A model generated the notes under the pieces. That model saw nothing but the letters and a program-made list of their open reading frames with translations. It did not search any database and had not been told where the DNA came from. Below, piece after piece: positions 42,108-53,618 of a DNA stretch of 64,000 nt (its first letter is position 1; the number at the start of each line of letters is the position of its first letter). Location: positions 1-64,000 of the forward strand of contig QANT01003087.1 in assembly GCA_003254885.1 (NCBI GenBank). Direction: 5' to 3'. The translations under genes were made by a program, and so were the position numbers. This DNA is from Purshia tridentata (Eukaryota > Streptophyta > Magnoliopsida > Rosales > Rosaceae).

Positions 42108-44172
42108 TTAACAACATTTGATGGAAGCCAATGCTTCAACTACGAAACCGAAGAGCAGAAATGGGGTTGAGAAAAATGGGCTATGGTCACTATTTAGCAC
42201 AAAGACTTGGGATGGTGGCCACCTGTCGATCATTGCATCTTGTTGGTGAGGCTTGAGAAGATAATCATGGATGGTCTTCATGTACACTCTCGGCACGCAA
42301 TCTGCTGCAGCAGCTGTTCCTTTGAATCGAGCACTTTGTAATGCCATAACAGGTCCTGGCCTCAGCAGCATTGATGCTAAAGTTGAGTCCTGATCATCAT
42401 TTAAACTTGTCCAATAATGTTACATTTTTCAATCCTTAGAGAAAAAGAAAGGCTCCAAGAGGATCGATATGCCCAAATCAAGAGGTCTAATTATTTAATT
42501 GCGTCTTCATATATAAGATGATGTATGTATTAGAGTTATGTTAATCACAGTCGTCCATGCGTGCGTAGATAATTATGATTCATTAATTTCATAAAATCTA
42601 CACTAATTAAGAATTGTTGGTCATTCATGCATGCATGGTACGTGTACGTTTCTTACCTCTTTAGGGCTCATGTGGTACATCATTTGGTGTCGAAAACTCT
42701 CTTTTATAATGACGCTGGTTGGAGGCTGGTCAGGTCCCAATCCATATAGGAACTCGTTTACATCTTCAAATCCGGATAAGTCAGGTTCTCCCTACTCCAT
42801 AATATTACATGAAAACAAAAATTAATTATTTAATTCAGCAATCCAACTCTTTTCTCAACTTCCTCAATATTCGTTGTTCAGTTAATTTTTTGGGTCATTC
42901 ATTCAATAAGGCCCAACCGAGAGCCAACAGTGAACCAGAAGCCTACAGAAGAACGGCCCAATACTCAACGGGACAACATCACAACACCCATTCCATAAAT
43001 ATAGGGAAAAACTTTATTTTATTTTGTTTTTATATATACAGTAGCATCTTAATTCCTTGAATCCGTGAATTAATGGTATCTATAAATGCTCTTAATCAAC
43101 TTAATTAAGCAATAAAACTATACGTGGATGATGGTTTCAGCATTCCTCTTTAATTAATTAGTTGGGCAAAAGTTTGACATGGTACCAAATGTCAATGCAG
43201 TAGCTTCTACGCCAACAGAATTGTTCAAGTTTTCACATTAATTTGTGCTACTGAAAAACCCTTTGTCGAATCTTAGACAAAATTAACATTACCGTACCCA
43301 AAACCTAGAATTAAGTTATTAAGCTGAGGCATACATCTCTTAATTATAGCTCGCAAAAGGGTGTTTATAGCTAAAATACTCAAAATTAATTCATAAAAAC
43401 CCCACGCCACATATGAACTCAATACCATTTTCCTTTTGTTTTTAATAAAAAAAATTAAGGTTATCAATAAGAAGAAAAAGAAGGAAATCTTACATCTTTG
43501 AAATCTTGATCTGTCGAAAAGCCATGCTTTAACATGGTTGCAGCAACATATATGGCCATATGTATTTTGTGAGGAAACCTATGTATAGCATCCGTCAGGC
43601 TCATACCACCTGCACTGTGTCCCACAAGTATTACCTACGTACGTACCAAACATTAATCCCACATAAACCCAAATTATTATATATACATGTTTTTGTAATA
43701 GCTTACTAAGTTTATTCTACACCATATATAAAATACTAAGTAATATTTTCATACATAATATATCTGACATGTTATATTTTCAAACTATTAAATTGAATAA
43801 CATTCTAATTTTACTTGTTTAAGATTTATAATTTCGTAACATTATATGTTAGATTATCTGAATATAAATGAGTAGAGATAAAAAGTAGTAGGCACCCACC
43901 TTTTCATTGGGAGGCAAGTTGGACAAGAAGTTGACGAGAGGCCTGTTATAATCTTCGAAAGCGAGGATTGTGTTGGGATCAGAGTGATCGATACCAGCAG
44001 CTTTGAGGTCGAGGCATGTGACTGTGTAGCCTGAGGCTTCCATAAGACACCGGATCTTGTACCAGCACCAAGCTCCATGTCCCATCCCATGGATTAGAAC
44101 CAAGTGATGTCGATGATGATGATGATAATACTGAGCGTTTGCTAGTATTTTATCACTACTTTTCTCATTCAT
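42108..44172 (-). CDS. MES: Methylesterase of the MES (SABP2-like) alpha/beta hydrolase family
   Basis: Four exons on the minus strand: 44172-43900, 43634-43494, 42791-42657 and 42389-42108. All junctions are phase 0; 276 residues. The oxyanion region HGMGHGAWCWYK follows a histidine-rich N-terminus (HHHHRHH). The nucleophile serine is Ser98 in VGHSAGG; the likely triad partners are Asp225 (TIHDYLL) and His252 (SDHSPFF). MES proteins hydrolyse methyl esters of hormones such as IAA, jasmonate or salicylate. The DHSPFFS form at the catalytic histidine and the position two genes from the LRR kinase point to the MES17/MES18 subgroup, where MES17 prefers methyl-IAA (from memory). Substrate here is inferred. 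All catalytic residues are present. Confidence 0.92.
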
Positions 44173-44312
44173 TTCTTATGCAGCACTTCTTCTTGTGACT
44201 AATAAAATCAGCTTCAATTGCAGCTATAGCCTATAGCTAATTAATTTTCCTCCACCTAGCTCTCTCAACCCTCACTACTTTAAATTTTCAGTTCTAGCTC
44301 CATGTGAGTGTG

Positions 44313-44321
44313 TATATATAT
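44313..44321 (-). promoter_or_regulatory. TATA box of the methylesterase gene
   Basis: A TATATATA run on the minus strand about 140 bp before the ATG, leaving a leader of about 110 nt. Confidence 0.45.
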
Positions 44322-44322
44322 C

Positions 44323-45520
44323 ATGTGATTTGTATTAAGTTATATATATACTTGCGTAGGTTGCGTTACCTAGGTAGCTATGAAACAAAATTCCTCAATT
44401 TGAGAACAGGCCATATGGATAATGTTATTGTAATTGTTTCATCAATCGATCACATGTACCTACTATAGTACTTGACACGTATGTACTTGTGTACATTCCA
44501 ACAAAAAAGATAAGGCATTCGAAATGTTTTTTAAAAGAGGGCTGTTTTATTTTCTTAATTTAACTTACTAATCAAAATTTATGGGATAAGTTAAGAGAAA
44601 CTCAATCTCGAGAAGTAAAAGTAAATTAAACAAACTCAGTTAGGTATTCCATTAGTAAAATGGGTAATGGCCATCTTCCTCTTCATTAAGGGGTCAGTGG
44701 CAATGCTCTCCAAGTAACAACCAACTAGAACCCCTTGTAAATTATTGATAATATATGGTCCTATTCTTTCATTCATATAGACCTTTATTTATAAAAAAGT
44801 TACATGATTATGTTAATCACCTCTCTCCTAAATTAAAGAGTTTAATTAAATACACATTATATAAGTTGTGATGTCTATTACTCTAATGTGGTATGAATCG
44901 TATGATTAATTAACATTTAATTTCAATAAATTGTAAAACAAATTTTAAATATTTTATTATAAAAAGTGAAAAAATAAAGATTTATTACACTAATTCATGT
45001 CTAAATTAGTAATTTACATTAATAAGCAAACGATAGGGAGGGGAGTAAACATCAATATGGATCAAAAAGAAAAAGAAATTATTTTCGGCACTCCTATACT
45101 CATATGTGTTTGCTTCTAAAATTTTGGGCGGTGATGTCATGTTGAAGAAAATCAAGTAGGGATATGGATATGATATGTCTATCAGTCTATGTCAACTAGA
45201 AAATTAAAATTAAAAATTTTTTTGTCAAAAAGAATTAAAAATTAAAATCAAAAGGACGGCAGATATTATAGGCCAGATGCCCAATTAAGCACAAAGCTCA
45301 CACGCTTCTTCTGCCAGCCTCTTCAAACTTGGTCAATTGAAAGAGTGATGAGATGACGTATATAGTGCTTTTATTTTGTTGTCAAATACGATTTCTTAAA
45401 TAAAATAAACGAAAAAGAGTTTTATTGACTCTGTTCAATTCTATTCTGTATTTCTATTTATTTCTATTCCTCATCTCGGTTCCATATGAAAAGTTGAAAA
45501 CTGAGAAGGCGATCGACCAA
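44323..45520. other. divergent spacer between methylesterase and NET4 promoter
   Basis: The two genes are transcribed away from each other. AT-rich throughout; no repeat or gene recognised. Confidence 0.5.
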
Positions 45521-45682
45521 AAAAGTTGTCTTTTTGCTTTCAAATTTTGAACTTTCTGGAGCCTAATAAAACTAATTTTCCTAATTTCCAAACACCCACC
45601 TTTCTTTCTCTCTCTATTTCTGTTTCAAGCTTTCAGCCTTCAGTACCTCAGGCTGTAGTGCGCTATGCGTTATTGACCACTG

Positions 45683-45722
<40 letters not shown>

Positions 45723-45737
45723 AGCCTGCAAGATTCC
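45521..45737 (+). other. 5' UTR exon of the NET4 gene
   Basis: A CT-rich leader exon ends at 45737 (CC before GTAAGC); the next exon starts at 47319 after TATGTCAG. It includes a long (CT)n run at 45686-45718 and a four-codon uORF, ATG CGT TAT TGA, at 45665-45676. The exon start is approximate. The 1.58-kb intron in the leader is typical of genes with intron-enhanced expression. Confidence 0.55.
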
Positions 45738-47336
45738 GTAAGCTCTCTCTCTCTCTATCTCTTTTTTTCTTTTTCTTTGTTTACAATTTTCCATTTGGGT
45801 ATTTGATGTTGTTTCGAAAGATTACTGCTTTCTGTGATTCCACTTGTTTGGTGATTCGGGTATTGACTAAATGATGCATATATGTTAGCTTAATTATCAG
45901 CTCTTCATTTCTTGGATTCTTGAATTTCTCATACTCTTTCTTGCTCACTTCTGATTTGGATTGCAAATTCTACTTTGCAGAAACAAGAATTAAATGGCTG
46001 AACATAAAAATTCAAACTTTTTTTTTTGGGTAAATTAGCATTTTTTTTATTATAATTGATATGAATGTAATAATGAGCTACTCCATCTACCAAGTCTACA
46101 CCAAATTTACTCGTTTGGAATGGAAGGTGTGGGCTGTGGGGGCATAGCTGGACGTCTCCTTTCCGACAGATATTTACATCAATTCCCGCTGATAGATTCA
46201 CTTTTCTTTGTTTTTTTAGGATATTTATCTCCGCTTTTTATGCGCGTGTAATCACGCTCTATCTAGAATGTGCGCTTGTCTTAGCTTCGGAAATTTGGTC
46301 CAGTTTCCAGTTCTTAGGCCCAACTGAACTTGTACTCTGGCCCACGGGAGTCCAGCGTCACTGTTGTTTATCATGAAAAAAATTGTGTGTCATTATTTTT
46401 GCTATATACTATAACATAATCTTTTTCTTCAACTTTGTTCTCTTTCACGCTCACACTTACTTTCAACTTGGTTACTATAATAATGATTTTTATAAGTCAT
46501 TGAAAATTAAATTATATATTTAAGAGCATTTATGCTAATATATATTTGGTGAAACGAGTAACTTTACTTGGATAATAAAATAATTGTTGGTCCACAATCC
46601 ACACCCTAATAAATTAAGTTTTTAAGAAAATTCATCAGAAAACTAATTTTTTTTGTTGGCTTTGGACACAGGTTATCATATCAAAAGTATCCACTCAGAG
46701 TTTCAAGCATATTAGTAAATGGCTATTTCGTTGGTAAGAAATGAAAATCCAGCAAACAACTTTGGTGAAGAATAAAATAAACACCTTTGGGTCATTTTTC
46801 AGTTTCTAATATCTGCCATGGTCTCATTGTTCAAGTGAAATTTAGTACAATTATGTTCTGTAAGATTAAGAAGGAACCGTAATTTATCTTCTATCTTGTT
46901 GGATCCTTGCCAGTTACTCTAAAGGCTTAAGCTCATAAAGTATAGGTGCAAAATATCTATGTATATTTCAACACTTGGTCATGGGACTTTTCTTTTCTTA
47001 TTGGCTCCTGAAATTGATCAACCTTGGAACAGCATTTATGTTTATGTGAAAGTAAGTTTGGATAAATTAAAGATGGGTAATAAGTAGGATAGAGGTAGAT
47101 GTCATTTTGGGGATTTTCATTCTAACATGATATATGGAAACCCAATGGACTGATCAAATTTAGACCAGATATTCTAGCATTACTAAAGTTCAGTGTTTAT
47201 TGAATAATTCGCTCCTTTGAGTCTTTCTTCTTCCTGCATTATCTGGTTTCTGCATCAAAGCATCTAATAATTGCTGGTCTTTCAAGTGTCAGGCATAACA
47301 TATCTGATTTTATGTCAGGTTCAGTCTGATAAGAAT

Positions 47337-49969
47337 ATGAAAAGGACAGAACCAAGAAAGTCTCATTCCTGGTGGTGGGATAGTCACATCAGTCCCAAAA
47401 ACTCTAAGTGGCTTGAAGAGAATCTTGAAGGTGAGCAATCGAACACCCCTTTCAGTCTTATTTGTAAGTGTATTTATGGCAAATCTATCACATACAACAA
47501 ACACATAGGAAAGAGATGGTCCAATGAGGATTTTTGACCGACGCATGTTAATATATAACTAGCCAGTGCTTAATTAAATAGCAGTAATTCACGCATAAGA
47601 TTTTATTCAGCTTGGCATTATATATTATTGGATATTGATGCTTCTGGAAGTCTACATGATTTGCTTATTTTGAATTGTTCTGAAATTTATTGATAAGTTT
47701 ATGGTTGTTATCTAGATAGGTTTGTTATTATATTTTTTATTCAGTCAGGCTTGTTTTACTATATTTTTCTAATGCTGTTTCTTTCTCATTTCTCTGTCTT
47801 CTTGCCCGTTATGCACAGATATGGGTTAAATGTTATTGTTGAGAAGAAACATATTTTGTTACTTTCTTTAACGACATTTGTTGGCCATAAATGAGATGTG
47901 GGTCATTAAAATTATTTCAGTAGCAGAGATTTCTTGTTTCATATTCTATAATTGGAGCAAGGTTAAAATGGGTATAGTGGACTGCAGTTGTATAATTTTA
48001 GCTGCTTCTCCCCATCTAACGGTATAGGGTTATTCAACCCCAACTACCCAACTGGTGGAGGATGTTGGTTTTCCAATTTATGCATGTTTAAATTTATATA
48101 GAGTTGATTATTTTTTTTGTCAAAGTTATGAAGAGTTGATTGCTGTAGACAATTTTCACCAAAATGCCTCCTATCAAGAAAATGACAAAAAGATGCTTAA
48201 CCGCAGAGATAGACCGGAGCATTAAGCGGATGCTGAAGCTGATTGAAGAGGATGGAGATTCATTTGCCAAAAAGGCTGAAATGTATTATCAAAAGAGGCC
48301 TGAATTGATTACTCATGTTGAAGAGTTTTATCGCTTGTACCGGTCCCTGGCTGAACGTTATGATCATGTGACAGGAGAGCTGCGGAAGAGTCTGCCCTCA
48401 GATCTCCAATCACAGGCCTCGTGCATGTCTGACATTGCTTCAGAACTGCCATCTGCATGGCCCTCTCCTGATCTCCAACCCCAAAGGCTAAGTCGTCGTA
48501 AATCTGGCCCCCGTGCTGCTGGCTTTGAATTCTTCCTTGGCTCTGGTGGAAGCACCGCAGATAACCAAGGAGGGGACGAATCATCTACATTAACTGATTC
48601 CGAGCCAGAATCTGATGATTCTTCCGTCAACAATTATTCAGGACATGGTTTTGTTGATCATGTGCAGCAGAGAAAGATAATTGAATTGGAAATTGAGCTT
48701 CGTGAAGTGAAGGAGCAGCTCCAGCTGCAACGGGAAGAGATTGCCAGGGGGCCAAAAGTTAACAATACCGATAAATTTATTTCAAAAATTGCCGAATATG
48801 AGCAAGAGCTGGCGATTGCAAATGAAAAAGTACGAGACTCAGAAGAAGAGATTGCCATGTTGAACATTAAGCTCAAAAATTATGAATCGTTGGAACATAA
48901 TAATGGCTCTGAGGCTGCGCTTGAATCATCAAAACAGAAAGAGGTCAAAAGGCAAGAGGGTATAAATGAAGCTTCAGAGGTTCATGAGAGGGTTGGTGGG
49001 TCAGAAGAAGTTCAAGACCCAGATAGAAAGATTGAGGCATTGGTGGGAGAGCTTAGAATCACAAAAGATAGGCTTCAGAAATCAGAGAAAGAGATTGCAA
49101 GTTTGAGACTTGAACTTGAGAGTAATAAAGCCTCAATTTTGAGACAGGAAGTTGAGAGTAATAAAGGCTCTGAGCAAATCCAGCAGTTGCAGAATCAGCT
49201 TGAGTCCGCTAACAAGGATATTGCTATGTGGAAAGTGAAGCTCAACACAGAGAAAAAACAGGTGTCCAAGCTACAGGAACGAATTACACGGTTAAAAACT
49301 AGTTTATCAGACCGGGATCATGAGATCATGGATTTGAAAATGGTGGTTTCTGATGCTGAGCAGAAGATTTTCCCAGAAAAGTCAGAGGTTAAGGCCGAAA
49401 TATCCAGATTACAATTGGAACAGACACGTTTGGAGGAACAGATTAGAGATTGGGAATCTCGGGGTCGTTATTTCGAGGAGGAAATCAGAAAGATTAAGGC
49501 TGGAAAAACTGAAATGGAGGAGAGACTGAATGGTGAAATCAAGCAGCTAAAGGCAGACATCCTCGAGAGAAGCAATCACATTGAGAATTTAAACAAGACC
49601 CTTAATTCTATGAAAACAGAGAGAAATGAGCTTAGTACCAAAGTTGTAACACTTAAAGCAGAGGTGAGTTCAAGAGATGACCAGATCAGTGAGATGGACA
49701 AGAATTTGCAGCTGTTACACGTGGAACATGCAGAACTGCTTGCTAGGGCCGAAGGTGCGCATAAAATGGTGGAGGAGCTGACAGAAAGAGCAAAGGAACT
49801 TGAGGAAGAGATCCAGAGGCAAAGAGTTGAGATCTTGGAAGGGGCAGAGGAAAAAAGAGAAGCTATAAGGCAGCTGTGCTTTTCGCTTGAACATTATAGG
49901 AACGGATATAATATGCTTCGACAGGCATGCATGGGGCACAACAAGCGAGTTCCAGTTTTGGCATCCTGA
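47337..49969 (+). CDS. NET4: NETWORKED 4-type actin-binding protein (NAB and IRQ domains)
   Basis: Two coding exons, 47337-47430 and 48207-49969, joined G|AG in frame, give 618 residues. The long frame is open from 48164, but its first 14 codons are intron; the true acceptor follows TTAACCGCAG. The NAB actin-binding domain spans about 8-90 ([18 protein letters not shown], then [20 protein letters not shown]). A serine-rich acidic linker follows, then a long coiled coil (about 170-580). The C-terminus has the IRQ motif, [17 protein letters not shown] (about 583-599), shared by NET3/NET4 proteins and reported to bind active RABG3 (Rab7). NET4 proteins link actin filaments to the vacuole membrane, notably in guard cells. 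In Arabidopsis, NET4A lies close to RPT3 and MES18 and NET4B close to RPT2, so the neighbourhood fits. Confidence 0.94.
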
Positions 49970-50462
49970 GCTAAGTATGTGATGTTTGTATGATATGTAA
50001 TTTTTGAGTGCCTCTTTTGTGTATTTGGGTTGGGAATGCCCTGCCTGGCTATGGTTATATTGCAGGCCAAGCTCTCATGGCTGTATTGATTTGCGGTTTG
50101 TGTAGTGTATACATATAGATGCAGGAGGGTCCCCATATCAGGGACCATTTTAGTCACTATTAGCTTGCCCTCAAAAGTGGTGGTAGGGCAGAGATTGGTC
50201 TAACTTTGTTTGGTTGGTGTTTGGGTTTTCTTTGGCTTGAATTGGCACAATTGGAATTGCGTTTGCTTTACTTACCTCTGACACATATGAAGTTCAATAC
50301 AATTCATTTCGTTGCTAGAAGAACCCATATTCAGCTGCTCATTAAAATTTCTGGTCAATTAAAGCACACAAAATTAGTAAATTGATATAAATGTTTTAAA
50401 TGCCGACTTTCTTCTACAATTGACACTTTACAAAGTAAAAAGGAAAAAAACATTGAGACAAA
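49970..50462. other. NET4 3' UTR and short spacer
   Basis: The NET4 3' UTR probably covers about 200-300 bases. The A run at about 50443-50450 reads as a T run on the minus strand, just after the tRNA, and would serve as its Pol III terminator. Nothing else recognised. Confidence 0.5.
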
Positions 50463-50535
50463 CGCGCCAGGTAGGGGTCGAACCTACGACTTTCTGCTTA
50501 GGAAACAGACGCTCTATCCACTGAGCTACAGGCGC
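50463..50535 (-). tRNA. tRNA-Arg(CCT)
   Basis: On the minus strand the 73-nt sequence folds as a cloverleaf. The acceptor stem GCGCCTG pairs with CTGGCGC, with one T-T mismatch at 6-67. The D arm is GCTCAGTGGATAGAGC, the anticodon loop TTCCTAA has anticodon CCT (reads AGG), and the T arm contains GGTTCGACC. The discriminator base is G. There is no intron and CCA is not encoded, as expected for a nuclear gene. A T run follows within 20 nt. Confidence 0.95.
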
Positions 50536-51385
50536 TAGTTAATCTCATTGCGCCTGTATTTATTTTCAATGATATTTGGTTTTCCTTGTCTAGGAATATT
50601 GACACCCTTTATTATTGTAAAGGGGAAAAAGTTGCGGAGGAAATTAGAAAATGAAAAAATCCCACAGGGTGTGGTTTTCATGTGCAACTATTTCTCTTCC
50701 AACCCAACAAAATATAATAGAGAATATTTGGTAAGGAAACTCGAGTTCAAACCCCTTATTATACAAGTAACAAGATACAATTATTTTATTTTATTGTTCC
50801 TCCATTTTCTTTCATAACTGTATTTAAGAAGTTGAATCATATGTAATGTAGAAATTCTCTTCCAACTTTCAACGGCCAAAAGAAAAGAAACAAAAACTAT
50901 CTTCAACATTTTCCCCAATTATGAATGAAAAGCAAGATTCAAAATTACATATTAGGATCCAATTCCCAGAGTTGTGAAAAACTTAATATTATTAAAATTA
51001 TCACCTTGGGTTTTTCACAATGTTGTAGCTGGGTTGAACAAGCTGCAGAAATCTTAAGCAGGATGATATCAAAAACTTATAATCATATACAAAAAGTTAA
51101 AAAGAGATATCAAAGACCCAACTGGTACTTCACTACTTCCATTGATGCCAATGTGACAAGTGAAAGATAATTATGGCAATAATCTCACAACTAAATGTCA
51201 AAGAAAATGTTCAATGAACAGATTACACTGTCCCTGTAAACTCCCTTCAAAGTTCAAGGAGGAGCTACAAACAAGAAATGGAAACGAGCTTTATTGAAAA
51301 TGATGGAATCGAATATCCTCTGGTTAGCTCGTTGAAACTTGAAAAGAAAGACTGAAAATGCTTTATATGGATCCAGCATCAGAAA
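50536..51385. other. spacer between tRNA and complex III gene
   Basis: AT-rich. The last 100-150 bases are probably the 3' UTR of the minus-strand complex III gene. No other feature recognised. Confidence 0.5.
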
Positions 51386-51852
51386 TTACTGCCCTTCAGT
51401 CTGAGGCTTCTCCAGAAATGTCTTCTTCAACCAATCAAATGGCTGGTCAAATGTTTGAAAAACAAGCGTTAGAAATCAGAATCATAAAATAAAGCAGCTT
51501 TCACTGTAGCCAAGACGAACACAATTTTAGATTTTCACGTAATTTGTATCGAATTTCCTAATTGTTGCTCAACCATGGCTTCTTATTATGCTCATAAAGG
51601 TCATACAAGATAAGTAAACCAAACATGGACATGAATTTTCATTTTTGGAAGAGAAATGATTAGAGAAATAAGTAAATAAATTAGGGATGAGAAATTTGAA
51701 GTGAAATTGAAAGAGAGATGGAAAACCTGGATGAACCAAAGAGCGCCTGTGGCGGCGGCGACGCCCCACATGGCGGCGGCCTGTACATCGGTGGATTGAG
51801 GCCTCAGAAGCTTCGAGAAACGTCCCGATGCGGATGCGATTCCACCTACCAT
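51386..51852 (-). CDS. Cytochrome b-c1 complex small subunit (6.7 kDa, QCR10-like)
   Basis: Two exons on the minus strand, 51852-51727 and 51442-51386, join in phase 0 (Q|PFDWLKK) to 60 residues. The protein has a short basic N-terminus (ASGRFSKLLRPQ), one membrane helix (about 24-41, AAAMWGVAAATGALWFI), and a charged tail. This matches my memory of the plant ubiquinol-cytochrome c reductase 6.7 kDa protein, a single-pass subunit of mitochondrial complex III. Length and helix fit; the name rests on recalled similarity, not on a search. Confidence 0.75.
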
Positions 51853-53618
51853 TATCAGATCTCAACGGTCAAAAACGCCAAGAGCTCAAGCCCTAACTAG
51901 AAATTCTCGCGCAGCAAGTCCTTTTTCGCAAAAATTGGCCCCTGCGTTTGAAGTCGCTTTGAATTTTTATTGGTAAGGGTTTTAACGCGACGCGACCTTT
52001 CATTTTTGTTTTAAGTGTTTTTTTTCAGAATTTTTAATCGTCGCTTTTTTTAGCTCTCATCTCTTTAAGAATAGTATTATTGATTTTTTTATGAAGTAAA
52101 AAGTTTCTCACATTTCTCATACATTCAGGATAGGATTGGATATCGTATTAAAAAAAAAACTCTACAGCACTTCCTGCAGTTCTAATTGGATTATCTCAAC
52201 AACTGTCACATCTCATATACTTTTATATGCTTAACTCTTGCTTATAAACTATCCAAGTGTTTCTAGCAGCAACAACAACAAAAAGTTTTTATCCTAACAA
52301 AAATATAAAACTGAAATTTAAATATAGATGGATGTGGTAATTTCATACCAGCAGCCTTCAACTTTTGCCATGTAATTCAATTTCAATTTTTAGAACATCA
52401 GAATATCAGATCATCAAGTATATTTACTAAACCAAAAAAAAAAAGAAAAAGAGTTAAGTTAAATTATAAAGTCGGACAACTAAAATTATTGGTTTAAATA
52501 ACAGCCGTCAAGTAAGTTAAGCTGAAGGCAAAAATTTAAATAGAGCCAACTCATTACATCTGAAAAAATACAATAAGTACGTAAAAATACAACAATTACA
52601 TCTTAAAAAAACCAAAACATCTTTAGAAAATCCTAAGTGTTATTTATGTTAAGATCTTTAAGTTTATTAACGATTTGTTATTAGAATATAATTTACTAAA
52701 AAAAACGCATCAAGTGATTAAACCCAACCAAGATTTAGCCATTAAGGAGTAGAATTACAAATTGGAAATCAAGAAACGCCATTGTTTCCTTTATGCGGGT
52801 CATTGCAACGGGCTTGGATTGCTTAACTACTAGCTGACCATATCAGCATTTTGCAATTGGAGTTGATTTTATAAGGGCATTTGATACGTACCCTTAAAAT
52901 TTTATTTTTAAAGGAGTTAATCTAGCAAGTACATTACAACATTGGAAGCTAATAATTAAGATTTCGCTGATACACGGAACTCAGAAAATTCTTTTACGAC
53001 CAATTTAGCGATGATGATCAATCCATCATATGGATCACTTCGAATTCAACTCATGTTAGGCATATGATAAAAAGGCATGAAACCGTGAAATCATGTATGC
53101 CTTTGATGAAGTCATCATCAGCCCAAATATTTCATTCGTAAACTTCATTTTTAAAATATACAATGCCAAACCTATAAGCCAACCCTACAATCTCTAAAAG
53201 CATCAAATGGTTAGTCCTTGGTGCAGATTACTACGTACATTCATGATGTCAAACACCAGAACCGAAATGCGGACAACTTACAAGGAACTAATCGTCTTCA
53301 ACAACTTAGCAGTCCAATACCCAAGTCAGAAGTAACAATGCCTACAGATGAATTTTCCTTGTATCAGTAAATTTTACAAAAGTTGTAAGACAGAAGCATT
53401 CATAAAAAGCAAAGTCACATTTACAGCTGACGAGGGTCATGAGTGTGGGAGAGGGACTTCTATTCTAGCTTCCAGACTCAACAAAGGAACTAGTAATGTT
53501 ATTGAAATTCAACTAAAACAACGAGTTCACAGCCTGCTTCTTACCAGCCTCAAAACCTTGGATCCCCAAGCATGAATTGTGTTGATTGTATTTAAAGAGG
53601 CACTGAAGCTGGACTTCA
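51853..53618. other. spacer between complex III gene and helicase 3' end
   Basis: Upstream of the complex III start a GCCCTAAC-like motif at about 51889 resembles a telo-box. AT-rich filler follows. From about 53300 on is probably the helicase 3' UTR. No gene supported. Confidence 0.5.

Noticed and set aside
45526-45741. Frame over the NET4 leader
   Set aside because: Its sequence is driven by the CT repeat, and it starts only from a non-ATG or random codon; better explained as 5' UTR.
48164-48206. Start of the long NET4 frame at the ATG of 48164
   Set aside because: The 14 codons before 48207 do not fit the NAB domain, while the exon at 47337-47430 supplies its missing N-terminal half in the right phase, so this part is intron.
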